From: Clostridiales bacterium CCNA10
GTDB taxonomy: Bacteria > Bacillota > Clostridia > Oscillospirales > Oscillospiraceae
Direction of reading: 5' to 3'
Assembly (NCBI GenBank): GCA_003573975.1
Contig: AP018533.1
Span: forward strand, 3,410,319 to 3,474,318
Length of the DNA: 64,000 bases
Below the pieces are notes generated by a model, which saw only the letters and a program-made list of their open reading frames with translations, had not been told where the DNA came from and made no database searches. Of this stretch, positions 48,941 to 57,970 are shown piece after piece; within the stretch, counting starts at the first letter, position 1; each line of letters opens with the position of its first letter. The translations under genes and the position numbers were made by a program.

Positions 48941-49408
48941 ATGCCCGACCAGAAGCGAAGGAAAAATTTCCTGTACCCCAGGCCGAAGGAGGAGACTGAC
49001 CCGACGGAGCAGCGGGAGTTTCCGTATCTCCCGGAGGCGGTCAACGCCAGTTTTGTGATCGGCGGGGCGGATGCCGAAGCTGTCCCAGTGAAAGAGGGCA
49101 CTCCCATACCGGCCCCGGAACCGGAGCCCGCTGAGCCGCCAGGAAAATACCCCTGCCCCTGCTGTGGGTATCTCACCTTCCCCGTCCCCAAGGAGGATGC
49201 CCTGGCCTACATCTGCCCGGTGTGCTGCTGGGAGAACGATGTATTTGACCCGAGGGAGGACGACCCCAGCGACGAGAACCGCGGCATGACCCTCCGCCAG
49301 GGGCGGGAAAACTACCAGAAGTGGGGCGCGGTGCGGGAGGATCTGGTTCGCCACGCCTGGCCGCCCCGGCCGCAGGAGCGGCCCAAATCCGGTAAAATCC
49401 CCTCTTAG
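48941..49408 (+). CDS. Cysteine-rich CPCC domain protein
   Basis: A 155-residue protein. A proline- and glutamate-rich N-terminal half leads to a CPCC-type domain: KYPCPCCGYLTF, then YICPVCCWENDVFDPREDDPSDENRGMTLRQGRENYQKWG. The two CxxC pairs likely bind zinc. The family is widespread with unknown function. A GGGGGGAG site precedes the ATG. Confidence 0.82.
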   Translation: MPDQKRRKNFLYPRPKEETDPTEQREFPYLPEAVNASFVIGGADAEAVPVKEGTPIPAPEPEPAEPPGKYPCPCCGYLTFPVPKEDALAYICPVCCWENDVFDPREDDPSDENRGMTLRQGRENYQKWGAVREDLVRHAWPPRPQERPKSGKIPS

Positions 49409-49445
49409 CGAATTACAAACTGGAATATAACCGAGGAATACTACT

Positions 49446-52271
49446 ATGCAGGATCATATTTATGTAAAAGGAGCCCGGGAAAACAACCTGAAAAATGTGG
49501 ATGTGACCATTCCGCGGGACAAGCTGGTGGTGCTCACCGGCCTGTCGGGGAGCGGCAAATCCTCCCTGGCCTTCGACACCATCTACGCGGAGGGACAGCG
49601 GCGGTATGTGGAGTCCCTGTCCTCCTATGCCCGGATGTTCCTGGGGCAGATGGAGAAGCCCGACGTGGACTACATCGACGGCCTCTCCCCCGCCATCTCC
49701 ATCGACCAAAAGACCACCAGCAAGAATCCCCGGTCCACCGTGGGCACTGTCACCGAGATCTATGACTATCTCCGCCTGCTCTGGGCCCGGGTGGGCACCC
49801 CCCACTGCCCTGTATGCGGCAAGGAGATCAAACAACAGACCATCGACCAGATCATCGACCAGGTGCTGGAGCTGCCCGAGGCCACCCGGATCCAGGTCAT
49901 GGCCCCGGTAATCCGGGGCAAGAAGGGCGAGCACGCCAAGGTCTTCGAGGACGCACGCCGCTCCGGCTATGTGCGCTGCCGGGTGGACGGCATCGCCTAT
50001 GACCTGAGCGAAGAGATCAAGCTGGAGAAGAACAAGAAGCACAACATCGAGATCGTGGTGGACCGCCTGGTCATCCGGGAGGACATCGCCCGCCGCCTGA
50101 CGGACAGCGTGGAGATCGCCTCCAACCTGTCCGGCGGCCTGGTGGTGGTCAATGTGGTGGGGGAGGACCGGGACATCCTCTTCTCACAGAACTACGCCTG
50201 CGAGGACTGCGGCGTGTCCATTGAGGAACTCACTCCCCGGATGTTTTCCTTCAACAACCCATACGGGGCCTGTCCCGCCTGCACCGGCCTGGGCAGCCAG
50301 CTGAAGGTGGATCCGGAGCTCATCATTCCCAACAAGGACCTGTCCATTCTGGAGGGGGCCATCACCGCCTCCGGCTGGAGCAACATCAAGTCCGACGGCA
50401 TCGCCCGGATGTACTTCGACGCTCTGGCCAAAAAGTACCGCTTCAAGCTGGACACCCCGGCGAAGAACCTGTCCCCCGAGGTGATGGACGTGATCCTCTA
50501 CGGCACCCGGGGGGAGGAGCTCACCCTCCACTATGACCAGCCCCGGGGCAAGGGCACCCTGCACCAGGCCTTTGAGGGGATCTGCAACAACCTGGAGCGC
50601 CGGTACAAGGAGACCCAGTCCGACGCCATGCGCCGGGAGCTGGAGGACTGCATGAGCGAGTGCCCCTGCCCTACCTGTCAGGGCCGCCGCCTGCGGAAGG
50701 AGTCCCTGGCCGTCACAGTGGGCGGGCTGGACATTGACGCCTTCTGCCGCAAGTCGGTGACCCAGGCCCTGGACTTTGTGGACCATCTGGAGCTGACCGA
50801 GGTCCAGATGCGCATTGCGGAGCGCATTTTGAAGGAGATCAAAAGCCGGCTGGGCTTCCTCCAGTCGGTGGGCCTGCAATACCTCACCCTGTCCCGGGGG
50901 GCGGGATCCCTGTCCGGCGGCGAGAGCCAGCGCATCCGTCTGGCCACGCAGATCGGCTCCTCCCTCATGGGGGTGCTGTATATCCTGGATGAGCCATCCA
51001 TCGGCCTGCACCAGAGGGACAACGATATGCTGCTGAAAACCATGCAGGACCTGCGGGACCTGGGAAATACCCTGCTGGTGGTGGAGCATGACGAGGACAC
51101 CATGCGGGCGGCCGACTATATCATCGACGTAGGCCCCGGCGCGGGGGTCCACGGGGGCGAGATCGTGGCGGCGGGCACTCCGGAGGAGGTGATGAACACC
51201 CCCGGCTCCATCACCGGCGAGTATCTGTCCGGGCGCAGAAAGATCCCCGTCCCCCGGGAGCGGCAGAAGGGGAACGGGAAGCTTCTGAAGGTATTTGGGG
51301 CGGCAGAGAACAACCTTCGGCACATCGATGTGGAGATCCCCCTTGGGACCTTCACCTGTGTCACCGGGGTGTCCGGCTCGGGCAAGTCCTCTCTGGTGAA
51401 CGAGATCCTGTATAAGAAGCTGGGCGCCGACCTGAACCGGGTGAAGGTCCGGGCGGGCAGACACGACCGCATCGAGGGTGAGGAGTTCCTGGACAAGGTC
51501 ATTGACATCGACCAGTCCCCCATTGGCCGCACGCCCCGGTCCAATCCGGCCACCTATACCGGGCTGTTCAACGACATCCGGGAGCTGTTCGCCTCCACCC
51601 AGGACGCCAAGGCCCGGGGCTACGGCCCAGGGCGCTTCTCCTTCAACACCCGGGGCGGCCGGTGCGAAGCCTGCCAGGGAGACGGCCTTCTGAAGATCGA
51701 GATGCACTTCCTGCCGGACATCTACGTCCCCTGCGAGGTGTGCAAGGGCAAGCGGTACAACCGGGAAACGCTGGAGGTCCACTACAAGGGCAAAAACATC
51801 TATGAGGTGCTGGAGATGACGGTGGACGAGGCCCTCCCCTTCTTTGAGAACCTCCCCCGGATCTATAACCGGCTGAAAACCCTGGAGGAGGTAGGACTGG
51901 GCTATGTGAAGCTGGGGCAGGCGTCCACCACCCTGTCCGGCGGCGAGGCCCAGCGGGTCAAGCTGGCCACCGAGCTGAGCAAACGCTCCACCGGCCGGAC
52001 CATCTATATCCTGGACGAGCCCACCACCGGCCTGCACAGCTATGACGTCCAGCGGCTGATCGAGGTCCTGCAAAAGCTGGTGGATGTGGGCAACACCGTG
52101 GTGGTCATCGAGCACAACCTGGACGTCATCAAGACCGCCGACCACATCATCGACCTGGGCCCCGAGGGGGGCGACGGCGGCGGCGCCATAGTCTGCACCG
52201 GGACGCCGGAGGAGGTGGCCGCCTGCGGGGCCAGCTATACGGGGCGGTATCTGAAGCGGATGCTGGAGTGA
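49446..52271 (+). CDS. uvrA: Excinuclease ABC subunit A
   Basis: A 941-residue UvrA, the damage-sensing ABC ATPase dimer that loads UvrB. Two ABC halves: Walker [13 protein letters not shown] and [13 protein letters not shown], signatures [13 protein letters not shown] and [13 protein letters not shown], Walker [10 protein letters not shown] and LDEPTTGLH. The zinc modules are present: [13 protein letters not shown]...CPACTG, and CEACQG...CEVCKG. Full length. Located 3.4 kb after uvrB; no LexA core GAACnnnnGTTC is seen in the short upstream region, unlike uvrB. Confidence 0.97.
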   Translation: MQDHIYVKGARENNLKNVDVTIPRDKLVVLTGLSGSGKSSLAFDTIYAEGQRRYVESLSSYARMFLGQMEKPDVDYIDGLSPAISIDQKTTSKNPRSTVGTVTEIYDYLRLLWARVGTPHCPVCGKEIKQQTIDQIIDQVLELPEATRIQVMAPVIRGKKGEHAKVFEDARRSGYVRCRVDGIAYDLSEEIKLEKNKKHNIEIVVDRLVIREDIARRLTDSVEIASNLSGGLVVVNVVGEDRDILFSQNYACEDCGVSIEELTPRMFSFNNPYGACPACTGLGSQLKVDPELIIPNKDLSILEGAITASGWSNIKSDGIARMYFDALAKKYRFKLDTPAKNLSPEVMDVILYGTRGEELTLHYDQPRGKGTLHQAFEGICNNLERRYKETQSDAMRRELEDCMSECPCPTCQGRRLRKESLAVTVGGLDIDAFCRKSVTQALDFVDHLELTEVQMRIAERILKEIKSRLGFLQSVGLQYLTLSRGAGSLSGGESQRIRLATQIGSSLMGVLYILDEPSIGLHQRDNDMLLKTMQDLRDLGNTLLVVEHDEDTMRAADYIIDVGPGAGVHGGEIVAAGTPEEVMNTPGSITGEYLSGRRKIPVPRERQKGNGKLLKVFGAAENNLRHIDVEIPLGTFTCVTGVSGSGKSSLVNEILYKKLGADLNRVKVRAGRHDRIEGEEFLDKVIDIDQSPIGRTPRSNPATYTGLFNDIRELFASTQDAKARGYGPGRFSFNTRGGRCEACQGDGLLKIEMHFLPDIYVPCEVCKGKRYNRETLEVHYKGKNIYEVLEMTVDEALPFFENLPRIYNRLKTLEEVGLGYVKLGQASTTLSGGEAQRVKLATELSKRSTGRTIYILDEPTTGLHSYDVQRLIEVLQKLVDVGNTVVVIEHNLDVIKTADHIIDLGPEGGDGGGAIVCTGTPEEVAACGASYTGRYLKRMLE

Positions 52272-52344
52272 TCTTCCCCGCCCGCCGGTTCACCTCCGCA
52301 GGGCGAAACCCTTCGCATGGAACGAAACCCTTCCGAAAAACAGC

Positions 52345-52484
52345 GGGCGGGTCAGAGACCCGCCCCTACAACATCTCAGGCAGATCACCGCAAAACGGAA
52401 CAACGGGAGGGGCAAGCCCCGCCCCTACGGGTAAGCGGAAAACATCCCGCAGAGGGGGGACGGGCGCACAGTGTGCGCCCCTAC
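52345..52484. repeat. Cluster of three REP-like palindromes
   Basis: GGGCGGGT...ACCCGCCCCTAC (52345-52369), GGGAGGGGC-AA-GCCCCGCCCCTAC (52405-52428, one mismatch) and GGGCGCACA-G-TGTGCGCCCCTAC (52462-52484). All end in CCCTAC, that is GTAGGGGC on the minus strand, with different stem sequences. They fill most of the uvrA-to-52525 gap. Confidence 0.8.
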
Positions 52485-52524
52485 GGCGGTTTCAGGGCCT
52501 TCATAGATCCCAGCGGGACGAAGC

Positions 52525-52749
52525 TCACCCCTCCAGCTCCCGACCCAGGGCCAGACCGGTCTGGAGCCCCAGCCGGAACCCCTGGACTGCGTAAAAGGCC
52601 AGGACGGCCCGGGCGTCCCGCGCCTGCTCCTGGTCCAGGGCGTCCCAGAACAGAGCGGCCCGGAAGGCGTCCCCGTCATCCATGGGCCGGCCTTCGATCT
52701 GCGGCAGGATATAGTGGTCATAGAGCCAGCGCATACACTCTGTCATCAT
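52525..52749 (-). CDS. Small protein of unknown function
   Basis: A 74-residue soluble protein (MTECMRWLYDHYILPQIEGRPM, then FRAALFWDALDQEQARDARAVLAFYAVQGFRLGLQTG), mainly helical. No known domain. A TATAAT (minus strand, about 52778-52773) and two direct CACGAACT repeats lie just upstream, shared with the divergent regulator gene. Two ATGs in tandem begin the frame. Confidence 0.6.
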   Translation of the reverse strand: MMTECMRWLYDHYILPQIEGRPMDDGDAFRAALFWDALDQEQARDARAVLAFYAVQGFRLGLQTGLALGRELEG

Positions 52750-52763
52750 CGAAACACCCCGAA

Positions 52764-52798
52764 CACGAACTATTATAATGTTATTGTAATCACGAACT
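52764..52798. promoter_or_regulatory. Direct CACGAACT repeats between divergent genes
   Basis: CACGAACT at 52764-52771 and 52791-52798, 27 bp apart, in an AT-rich promoter region between the small gene and the XRE-type regulator. Spacing near 2.5 turns is compatible with a regulator site. Confidence 0.5.
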
Positions 52799-52828
52799 TT
52801 AAGATTGTCAACAGGGAGCGTGAAGGAT

Positions 52829-53041
52829 TTGGAAATTATTCTGCCAAGTGTTGCGGAACGGCTCAAGCCCCTGCGAAAGTCCCGGGGACTGACGCAGATG
52901 GAGATGGGGAAGCTCTTGAACTGCACCGACCGTCATTATCAAAAAATCGAGTATGGACAGGTCAATCTGCCTGCCACTACGTTGATCTTTCTGGCCGACT
53001 TTTTTCATGTGACCACCGATTATCTGCTGGGCCGGGATTGA
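52829..53041 (+). CDS. XRE-family helix-turn-helix regulator
   Basis: A single-domain regulator of about 70 residues: ILPSVAERLKPLRKSRGLTQMEMGKLLNCTDRHYQKIEYGQVNLPATTLIFLADFFHVTTDYLLGRD, read in parts, is a complete Cro/C1 HTH with the common DYLLGRD end. The start is uncertain: TTG at 52829 has AGGGAG 10 nt upstream, while GTG at 52820 and TTG at 52805 are in frame but poorly spaced. It probably acts on the adjacent direct repeats. Confidence 0.82.
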   Translation: MEIILPSVAERLKPLRKSRGLTQMEMGKLLNCTDRHYQKIEYGQVNLPATTLIFLADFFHVTTDYLLGRD

Positions 53042-53107
53042 CGGATGGGGAGCCATCGTGTAGGATGGAGACCTGAGACACTCAACGCAGAAGGAGATGG
53101 ATGCAGC

Positions 53108-53659
53108 ATGGAACGGATTCGGCTGACAGACCCGGCGGACCCCCGCTTTGGGGAGGCCTTCGCCCTGTACGAGATCAGCTTCCCAGTCTATGAGCGGCGG
53201 ACACGGGCGTCCCAGGCAGCCCGGCTGAGTCACCCGGAGTACCACTTTGACCTGCTGATGGAGAGGGAGCGTTTCCTGGGGATCCTGCTGTTCTGGGAGG
53301 CGGATGGCTTCCGCTATGTGGAGCACTTCGCTACCTGTCCCCAGCTTCGGGGTCAGGGCGTTGGCGCCCGGGCGCTGGCCCAGCTGAACAGCGAAGGGAT
53401 CCCTGTGGTGCTGGAGATCGACCCGCCCCGGGACGGGGTCTCCATCCGGCGGCAGCATTTTTATGAGCGCTGCGGCTTCTTCTCCAACCCATACCGCCAT
53501 GTCCATCCCCCCTACCGGGCGGGCTGTCAGGGACATCCCCTGGTGGTGATGACCAGCCCGGCCCCGGCCTCCTGGGAAGAGTACGACCGCTTTGCCGCCT
53601 ATCTGGGCGGGACCGTTATGGAGGACTGCAAGATCCCCCTGACTGAAACTGAAGAATAA
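53108..53659 (+). CDS. GNAT family N-acetyltransferase
   Basis: A 183-residue acetyltransferase: FALYEISFPVYERR, the acetyl-CoA motif CPQLRGQGVGARALAQL, and the YERCGFFSNPYRHVHPPY segment near the C terminus. A GAAGGAG site precedes the ATG. Twelve bp before the small-multidrug-export-type gene, so co-transcribed. Substrate unknown. Confidence 0.87.
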   Translation: MERIRLTDPADPRFGEAFALYEISFPVYERRTRASQAARLSHPEYHFDLLMERERFLGILLFWEADGFRYVEHFATCPQLRGQGVGARALAQLNSEGIPVVLEIDPPRDGVSIRRQHFYERCGFFSNPYRHVHPPYRAGCQGHPLVVMTSPAPASWEEYDRFAAYLGGTVMEDCKIPLTETEE

Positions 53660-53670
53660 AGGAGACCAAT

Positions 53671-54168
53671 ATGGATACCCTGCAATGGCTGACTGAGACG
53701 GAATTTGGAAAGTGCATCTTCACCATGCTGGTCTCGATGGTCCCCATCATCGAGCTGCGGGGCGGACTGCCCTTCGGCGTGGCCCTGGGCCTGCCCTATC
53801 ATCTGGCCTTTCCCGCCGCCGTCCTTGGAAATTTGATCCCCGCCCCATTCATTATCGTCTACATCCGCCGGATCTTTGAGTTGATGCGGAAATATCTTCC
53901 CCGGCTCAACGGCCTGGTAGACCAGCTGGAGGAGAAGGCCCACCTCAAGGGCCAGAAGGTGCAGAAATATCAGTACATCGGCCTTTGGCTCTTTGTGGCC
54001 ATTCCCCTGCCGGGGACGGGGGCCTGGACCGGCTCGCTGGTCGCCGCGTTTCTGGGGATGCGGCTGAAAAAGGCCATGCCTGCGGTCACCCTGGGCGTTC
54101 TCACTGCCGGGGCCATCATGCTGGCCCTCACCCATGTGGGGATCAACCTGTTTTCCGGGGCGGTGTGA
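53671..54168 (+). CDS. Small multidrug export-like (COG2426) membrane protein
   Basis: A 165-residue membrane protein with four hydrophobic segments. It matches the Sm_multidrug_ex/COG2426 type: MVPIIELRGGLPFGVALGLP, VYIRRIFELM, and LFVAIPLPGTGAWTGSLVAAFLGM. Despite the name, transport of drugs is not proven for the family. RBS AAAGGAG before the ATG. Confidence 0.87.
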   Translation: MDTLQWLTETEFGKCIFTMLVSMVPIIELRGGLPFGVALGLPYHLAFPAAVLGNLIPAPFIIVYIRRIFELMRKYLPRLNGLVDQLEEKAHLKGQKVQKYQYIGLWLFVAIPLPGTGAWTGSLVAAFLGMRLKKAMPAVTLGVLTAGAIMLALTHVGINLFSGAV

Positions 54169-54224
54169 CCGACTCAGTATCCATTCCGGGCTGGGACACA
54201 TAGGATGGTTCGGAGGTGGTGACC

Positions 54225-54581
54225 GTGGAAATGCTGGAGGCCGCCCTGGCCCTTCTGTGTGCCCTGGGCGTGGGGAGCCTGCTGTGGCTGCTGTTCGGCC
54301 TGCTGGTCCGTCCGGCCCGGGGGCGTGAGCCCTGGGTGGTGCTCCCCGGGCGGGGGCCTGGCGAGGATCTGGAGGCCGGCCTGCGCCAGCTGGCCTGGCT
54401 GCGCCGGGCGGGACTGTTTCGGGGCGAGGCGGTGATCTGGGACGAGGCTCTGGACCGGGAGGGTCGTCAGCTGGCCCTGCGGCTGGCCCTGCGGTGGCCG
54501 TGGGTCGTCTGCTGTCCGCCGGGGGAGCTGGAGGAGTGGCTGCGGGAGGCAGTCCGGCAGACGGACGGAATCCCCCAATAA
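54225..54581 (+). CDS. Small membrane-anchored protein of unknown function
   Basis: About 118 residues: one N-terminal membrane helix (LALLCALGVGSLLWLLFGLLV), then a basic and tryptophan-containing soluble part (REPWVVLPGRGPGEDLEAGLRQLAWLRRAGL). GTG at 54225 has GGAGG 8 nt upstream. Not recognised. It ends just before the large REP-like region. Confidence 0.6.
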   Translation: MEMLEAALALLCALGVGSLLWLLFGLLVRPARGREPWVVLPGRGPGEDLEAGLRQLAWLRRAGLFRGEAVIWDEALDREGRQLALRLALRWPWVVCCPPGELEEWLREAVRQTDGIPQ

Positions 54582-54633
54582 ACAGGGGGACCCTTTTGAG
54601 CCGCCCGTCCTGCTGTGATTCGGCTGAACCGCC

Positions 54634-54662
54634 ATAGGGGCGGGACACCTGCCCGCCCGCCG
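54634..54662 (+). repeat. REP-like palindrome
   Basis: ATAGGGGCGGG, ACACCTG loop region, CCCGCCCGCCGG: a GGGCGGG/CCCGCCC stem with a TAGGGGC head. Confidence 0.7.
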
Positions 54663-54695
54663 GTTCACCCCCGTGGAATGTTTTCCCGCCATCCT

Positions 54696-54723
54696 GTAGG
54701 GGAGGGGCTTGCCCCTCCCGCCG
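54696..54723 (+). repeat. REP-like palindrome
   Basis: GTAGGGGAGGGGC, TT, GCCCCTCCCGCCG: perfect 9-bp stem with a GTAGGGG head. Confidence 0.75.
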
Positions 54724-54747
54724 TATCTCGGAAATGGCCGTGGGTCG

Positions 54748-54779
54748 CCGTAGGGGCGGCCCCATGTGGCCGCCCGCCA
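54748..54779 (+). repeat. REP-like palindrome
   Basis: CCGTAGGGGCGGCC, CCATGT, GGCCGCCCGCCAG: 8-bp stem with a GTAGGGGC head. Confidence 0.75.
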
Positions 54780-55132
54780 GATTTCGGAAGGGTTTCCTTC
54801 CATGCGGAGGGTTTCGCCCTGCGGGGCGAGTTCCTTTTTCCTCGGCGAAAAAGGAACCAAAACGCCGCCGGGGGTGGGCTCCGATGGGCGTCCCCGCCCA
54901 TAGTCGCGCACCCCCCGTCCCCCATTTACGGGGGATACCCCTATACCCTTATGTAATATTTCCGGCGCGCAAAATATGGTTCCAGGTTTGATTCCGTCCG
55001 GGCCACTGGGCCCTAGTACGGCACCAAATTTCGGTCTGTGCTATTTCACTGCTGCGCCTGGTTCCGACCAGCCGTGGCAGGGGGTGCGGAATCGGAGGCG
55101 CGTCGATCGGAATTGCTCCGAAAATAGAAATC

Positions 55133-55157
55133 GGGCGGGCCGGTGTCCCGCCCCTGC
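55133..55157 (-). repeat. REP-like palindrome
   Basis: GGGCGGG...CCCGCCCCTGC, opposite orientation to the three at 54.6-54.8 kb, with CTGC in place of CTAC. Confidence 0.65.
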
Positions 55158-55214
55158 GGCGTTAAAAAATCACAGCAAACGGGACAGAAAAAGAAACAGA
55201 GAGGAGTGGTCACC

Positions 55215-57452
55215 ATGACGGAGCAGGGTGCGGAACGGTCTGTATTGGAAGGGGCCGTCTCCTCTCTGATCTTTCAAAATGAGGAAAACGGCTATACCAT
55301 CCTGCGCCTGGATGTGGGCGAGGAGGAGATGACCGTGGTGGGCTCCATGCCCGGGGTATCCCCCGGGGAGTACCTCACCGTTCGGGGCCAGTGGGTGCGC
55401 CACGCCACCTACGGTGTGCAGTTCCGGGCGGATGTGGTGGAGCGCCGCCTGCCCCAGGGGATGGAGGAGATCTACCACTACCTGGCCTCCGGCGCGGTGA
55501 AAGGGGTGGGAAAGGCCACCGCCCGCCTGCTCATCGAGGAGTTCGGCGAGGACGCCCTGCGGGTCATGGAGGAGGAGCCGGAGAAGCTCACCCGGCTGCG
55601 GGGGGTGTCCCCCAAGCGGGCCCGGTCCATCAGCGAGGCCTTCCGAAAGCAGATGGGGATGCGCCGCCTGCTGGAGTTCCTGTCGGAGCACCAGCTGCCC
55701 ATGGAACTGTCCAGCCGCCTGTTCCGTGCCTATGGCGACGTGGCCCTTGAGGTGGTGCGCTCCAACCCCTATGTCCTGGCGGCGGGGGAGTTCGGGGTGG
55801 ACTTCTCTCAGGCGGACACCCTGGCCCTCTCCCTGGGTGTGGCGGCGGACGACCCCCAGCGGCTTGAGGCCGGACTGCTGTTTGAGCTGTCCCACAACAA
55901 CTGGAACAACGGTCACACCTTCCTCCCCGCCCAGAAGCTGGTGGGGGCCACCGCCCAGCTGCTGGAGTGCCGGGAGGAACAGCTGGAGGAGCGGCTGGAG
56001 GCCCTGGCCGTCCGGGGCGAGGTGGACCTGGACCAGGTGGCGGGACAGGAGGCGGTCTATCTCCCCGCCCTGTACGAGGCGGAGACCTACATCGCCCAGC
56101 GGATGGGCGAGATGAGCCGGGCGGAGCTTCTACCGCCGGATGGTCTGGACCGCCTGCTGAAGCAGATCCAGCGGGCCCAGGGGATCACCTATGCCCCCCA
56201 GCAGCTCCAGGCGGTGCGGCAGGCGGCCCAGCGGCAGGTGATGCTGCTCACCGGCGGGCCGGGCACCGGCAAGACCACCTGCCTGCGGGGCGTGCTGGCC
56301 CTGTTTGAGGCCATGGGTCTGGAAACCGCCCTGGCCGCCCCCACCGGCCGGGCAGCCAAGCGGCTGGGGGAGCTGTGCTCCACCGAGGCCTCCACCATCC
56401 ACCGCCTGCTGGAGACCGGCTTCGACCCCCACACCGGCCAGCTGGTGTTCACCCACGACGAGTACGACCCCCTGAAGGCGGATGCGGTCATTGTGGACGA
56501 GGTCTCCATGGTGGACGTGCCCCTGATGGCCGCCCTGATGGCCGCCCTGCGGGGGGACTGCCGGCTGGTGCTGGTGGGCGACCCGGACCAGCTCCCCTCC
56601 GTGGGGCCGGGAAACCTGTTCTCCGACCTGATCCGCAGCGGGGCGGTGCCCACCGTCCGTCTCACCGAGATCTTTCGCCAGGCGGCCCAGAGCGCCATCG
56701 TCCGAAACGCCCACATGGTAAATTCCGGGGAGCTGCCCGACCTGCGGCGGAACGACAACGACTTCTTCTGCCTGCGGCGGCGGGATCCCCAGTCAGCGGT
56801 GGAGACCATTGTGGACCTGTGCCGCCGGCGGCTGCCGGAGCGCATGGGGATCCCCGCCGACCAGATCCAGGTCCTCTCCCCCACCCGGCGGCGGGGCACC
56901 GGGACCGCGGTGCTGAACCAGGCCCTCCAGGCCGCCCTCAATCCCCCGGCGGAGCAGAAGGGGGAGCGCCGCTTCGGCGACTGGATCTTCCGGGCGGGGG
57001 ACCGGGTGATGCAGGTCAAGAACAACTACGACATCCTCTGGCGGGAGGAGGGCGGGACCGCCTCCGGCATGGGGATGTTCAACGGGGACATCGGGGTGAT
57101 CCGCACCGTGGACAAGGAAGTCGTCCTGGTGGACTTTGACGGCAAACTGGTGGAGTACACCCCGGATATGCTGGGGGAGCTGGAGCCCGCTTTTGCCGTC
57201 ACGGTACATAAGGCCCAGGGCAGCGAGTACCGGGCGGTCATCCTGGCCGCCCTGGACGGGGCCCCCATGCTGATGACCCGGGGGGTGCTGTACACCGCCA
57301 TCACCCGGGCCAAAAGCCTGTTCATCGTGGTGGGAGACGATGGCGCGGTGGCCCGCATGGTGTCCAACAACCGCCAGGCCCGGCGGTACTCCGGTCTCCG
57401 TGCCCGCCTGGCGGGCGAGCTGGAGGGGCACGGAGAAACCGCCCTCCCATAA
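55215..57452 (+). CDS. recD2: RecD2-type ATP-dependent DNA helicase
   Basis: A 745-residue SF1B 5'-3' helicase. The N-terminal OB-like and HhH parts (VKGVGKATARLLIEEFGEDALRVM, LRGVSPKRARSISEAF) are followed by motif I (LTGGPGTGKTTCLRGVL), motif II (VIVDEVSMVD), motif III (LVGDPDQLPSVGPGN) and the C-terminal motif (VTVHKAQGSEYRAVIL with YTAITRAK). RecD2 works without RecBC in Firmicutes. GAGGAG before the ATG at 55215. A strong terminator follows. Confidence 0.95.
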   Translation: MTEQGAERSVLEGAVSSLIFQNEENGYTILRLDVGEEEMTVVGSMPGVSPGEYLTVRGQWVRHATYGVQFRADVVERRLPQGMEEIYHYLASGAVKGVGKATARLLIEEFGEDALRVMEEEPEKLTRLRGVSPKRARSISEAFRKQMGMRRLLEFLSEHQLPMELSSRLFRAYGDVALEVVRSNPYVLAAGEFGVDFSQADTLALSLGVAADDPQRLEAGLLFELSHNNWNNGHTFLPAQKLVGATAQLLECREEQLEERLEALAVRGEVDLDQVAGQEAVYLPALYEAETYIAQRMGEMSRAELLPPDGLDRLLKQIQRAQGITYAPQQLQAVRQAAQRQVMLLTGGPGTGKTTCLRGVLALFEAMGLETALAAPTGRAAKRLGELCSTEASTIHRLLETGFDPHTGQLVFTHDEYDPLKADAVIVDEVSMVDVPLMAALMAALRGDCRLVLVGDPDQLPSVGPGNLFSDLIRSGAVPTVRLTEIFRQAAQSAIVRNAHMVNSGELPDLRRNDNDFFCLRRRDPQSAVETIVDLCRRRLPERMGIPADQIQVLSPTRRRGTGTAVLNQALQAALNPPAEQKGERRFGDWIFRAGDRVMQVKNNYDILWREEGGTASGMGMFNGDIGVIRTVDKEVVLVDFDGKLVEYTPDMLGELEPAFAVTVHKAQGSEYRAVILAALDGAPMLMTRGVLYTAITRAKSLFIVVGDDGAVARMVSNNRQARRYSGLRARLAGELEGHGETALP

Positions 57453-57464
57453 AATCCATAACAG

Positions 57465-57505
57465 ATGAGGCTGCTGTCCCCATGGGACGGCAGCCTCATT
57501 TTTTG
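57465..57505. terminator. Terminator after recD2
   Basis: ATGAGGCTGCTGTCCC and GGGACGGCAGCCTCAT pair around CAT (one mismatch) and a T-run follows. The converging metallopeptidase gene ends 30 bp away. Confidence 0.85.
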
Positions 57506-57537
57506 TATGAAACAGGCATGGACGCCCGGCGGACCCC

Positions 57538-57918
57538 TCAGAGCGGGCCGCCATACTCCTCCCGGGCCCGGCGAAGGAACTCCGCGTCCTGATCGTCCAG
57601 AGCGTGGAGCCCGGCGGTCTCCTCCATGTGGTGGGTAAACTCGTGGGCCACAGTGGCAAAGAGTTCGTCCTTCCAGGTCTCCTCGTCCTCCTCCGCCAGC
57701 AGAGCGGCGAAGGAGCCGTAGTACAGAACGATGTACCGCCCCAGCAGGTCGTGACAGTACTCCCCCATGATGTACATCTCCCCCAGCGGGAACTCCGGGT
57801 CCGGAAGGGCCTCCTCCTCCAGCTGGATGCCCCCGTCCAGCTGGTCAAAAAATGCGTCGGGGAAACCGGCGGAGATCTCCTCCAGCCAGTCCCCCACCTG
57901 CTCATAGCTTGGGATCAT
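57538..57918 (-). CDS. Metallopeptidase family (Zincin-like) protein
   Basis: A 126-residue small metallopeptidase of the COG3824/Zincin_1 type: VAHEFTHHMEE provides HExxH and a third ligand close by; MGEYCHDLLGRYIVLYYGSF comes before it. Cytosolic, substrate unknown. The ATG at 57918 is favoured over an in-frame GTG at 57927 because AAAGGA lies about 10 nt upstream of it. Confidence 0.85.
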   Translation of the reverse strand: MIPSYEQVGDWLEEISAGFPDAFFDQLDGGIQLEEEALPDPEFPLGEMYIMGEYCHDLLGRYIVLYYGSFAALLAEEDEETWKDELFATVAHEFTHHMEETAGLHALDDQDAEFLRRAREEYGGPL

Positions 57919-57970
57919 GGCGTTCACATCCTTTTGAACATCATACCGCCCCGCGGCTGCCTGCTAAGGT

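Larger units (their letters stand above)
54582..55214. other. Gene-free region with REP-like palindromes
   Basis: About 630 bp with no convincing gene. It holds palindromes at 54634-54662, 54696-54723, 54748-54779 and 55133-55157, and a GC-poor hairpin-like stretch near 54830-54860 (TTTTTCCTCGGCGAAAAAGG). Open frames here are low-complexity translations of palindromes. Confidence 0.65.

Noticed and set aside
54615..54991. Frames in the 54.6-55.0 kb region
   Set aside because: They translate REP-like palindromes into Arg/Pro/Gly-rich strings with no conserved features.
52345..55157. Possible CRISPR array
   Set aside because: The palindromes vary in stem and are spaced irregularly without constant repeats or spacers; no cas genes are near.
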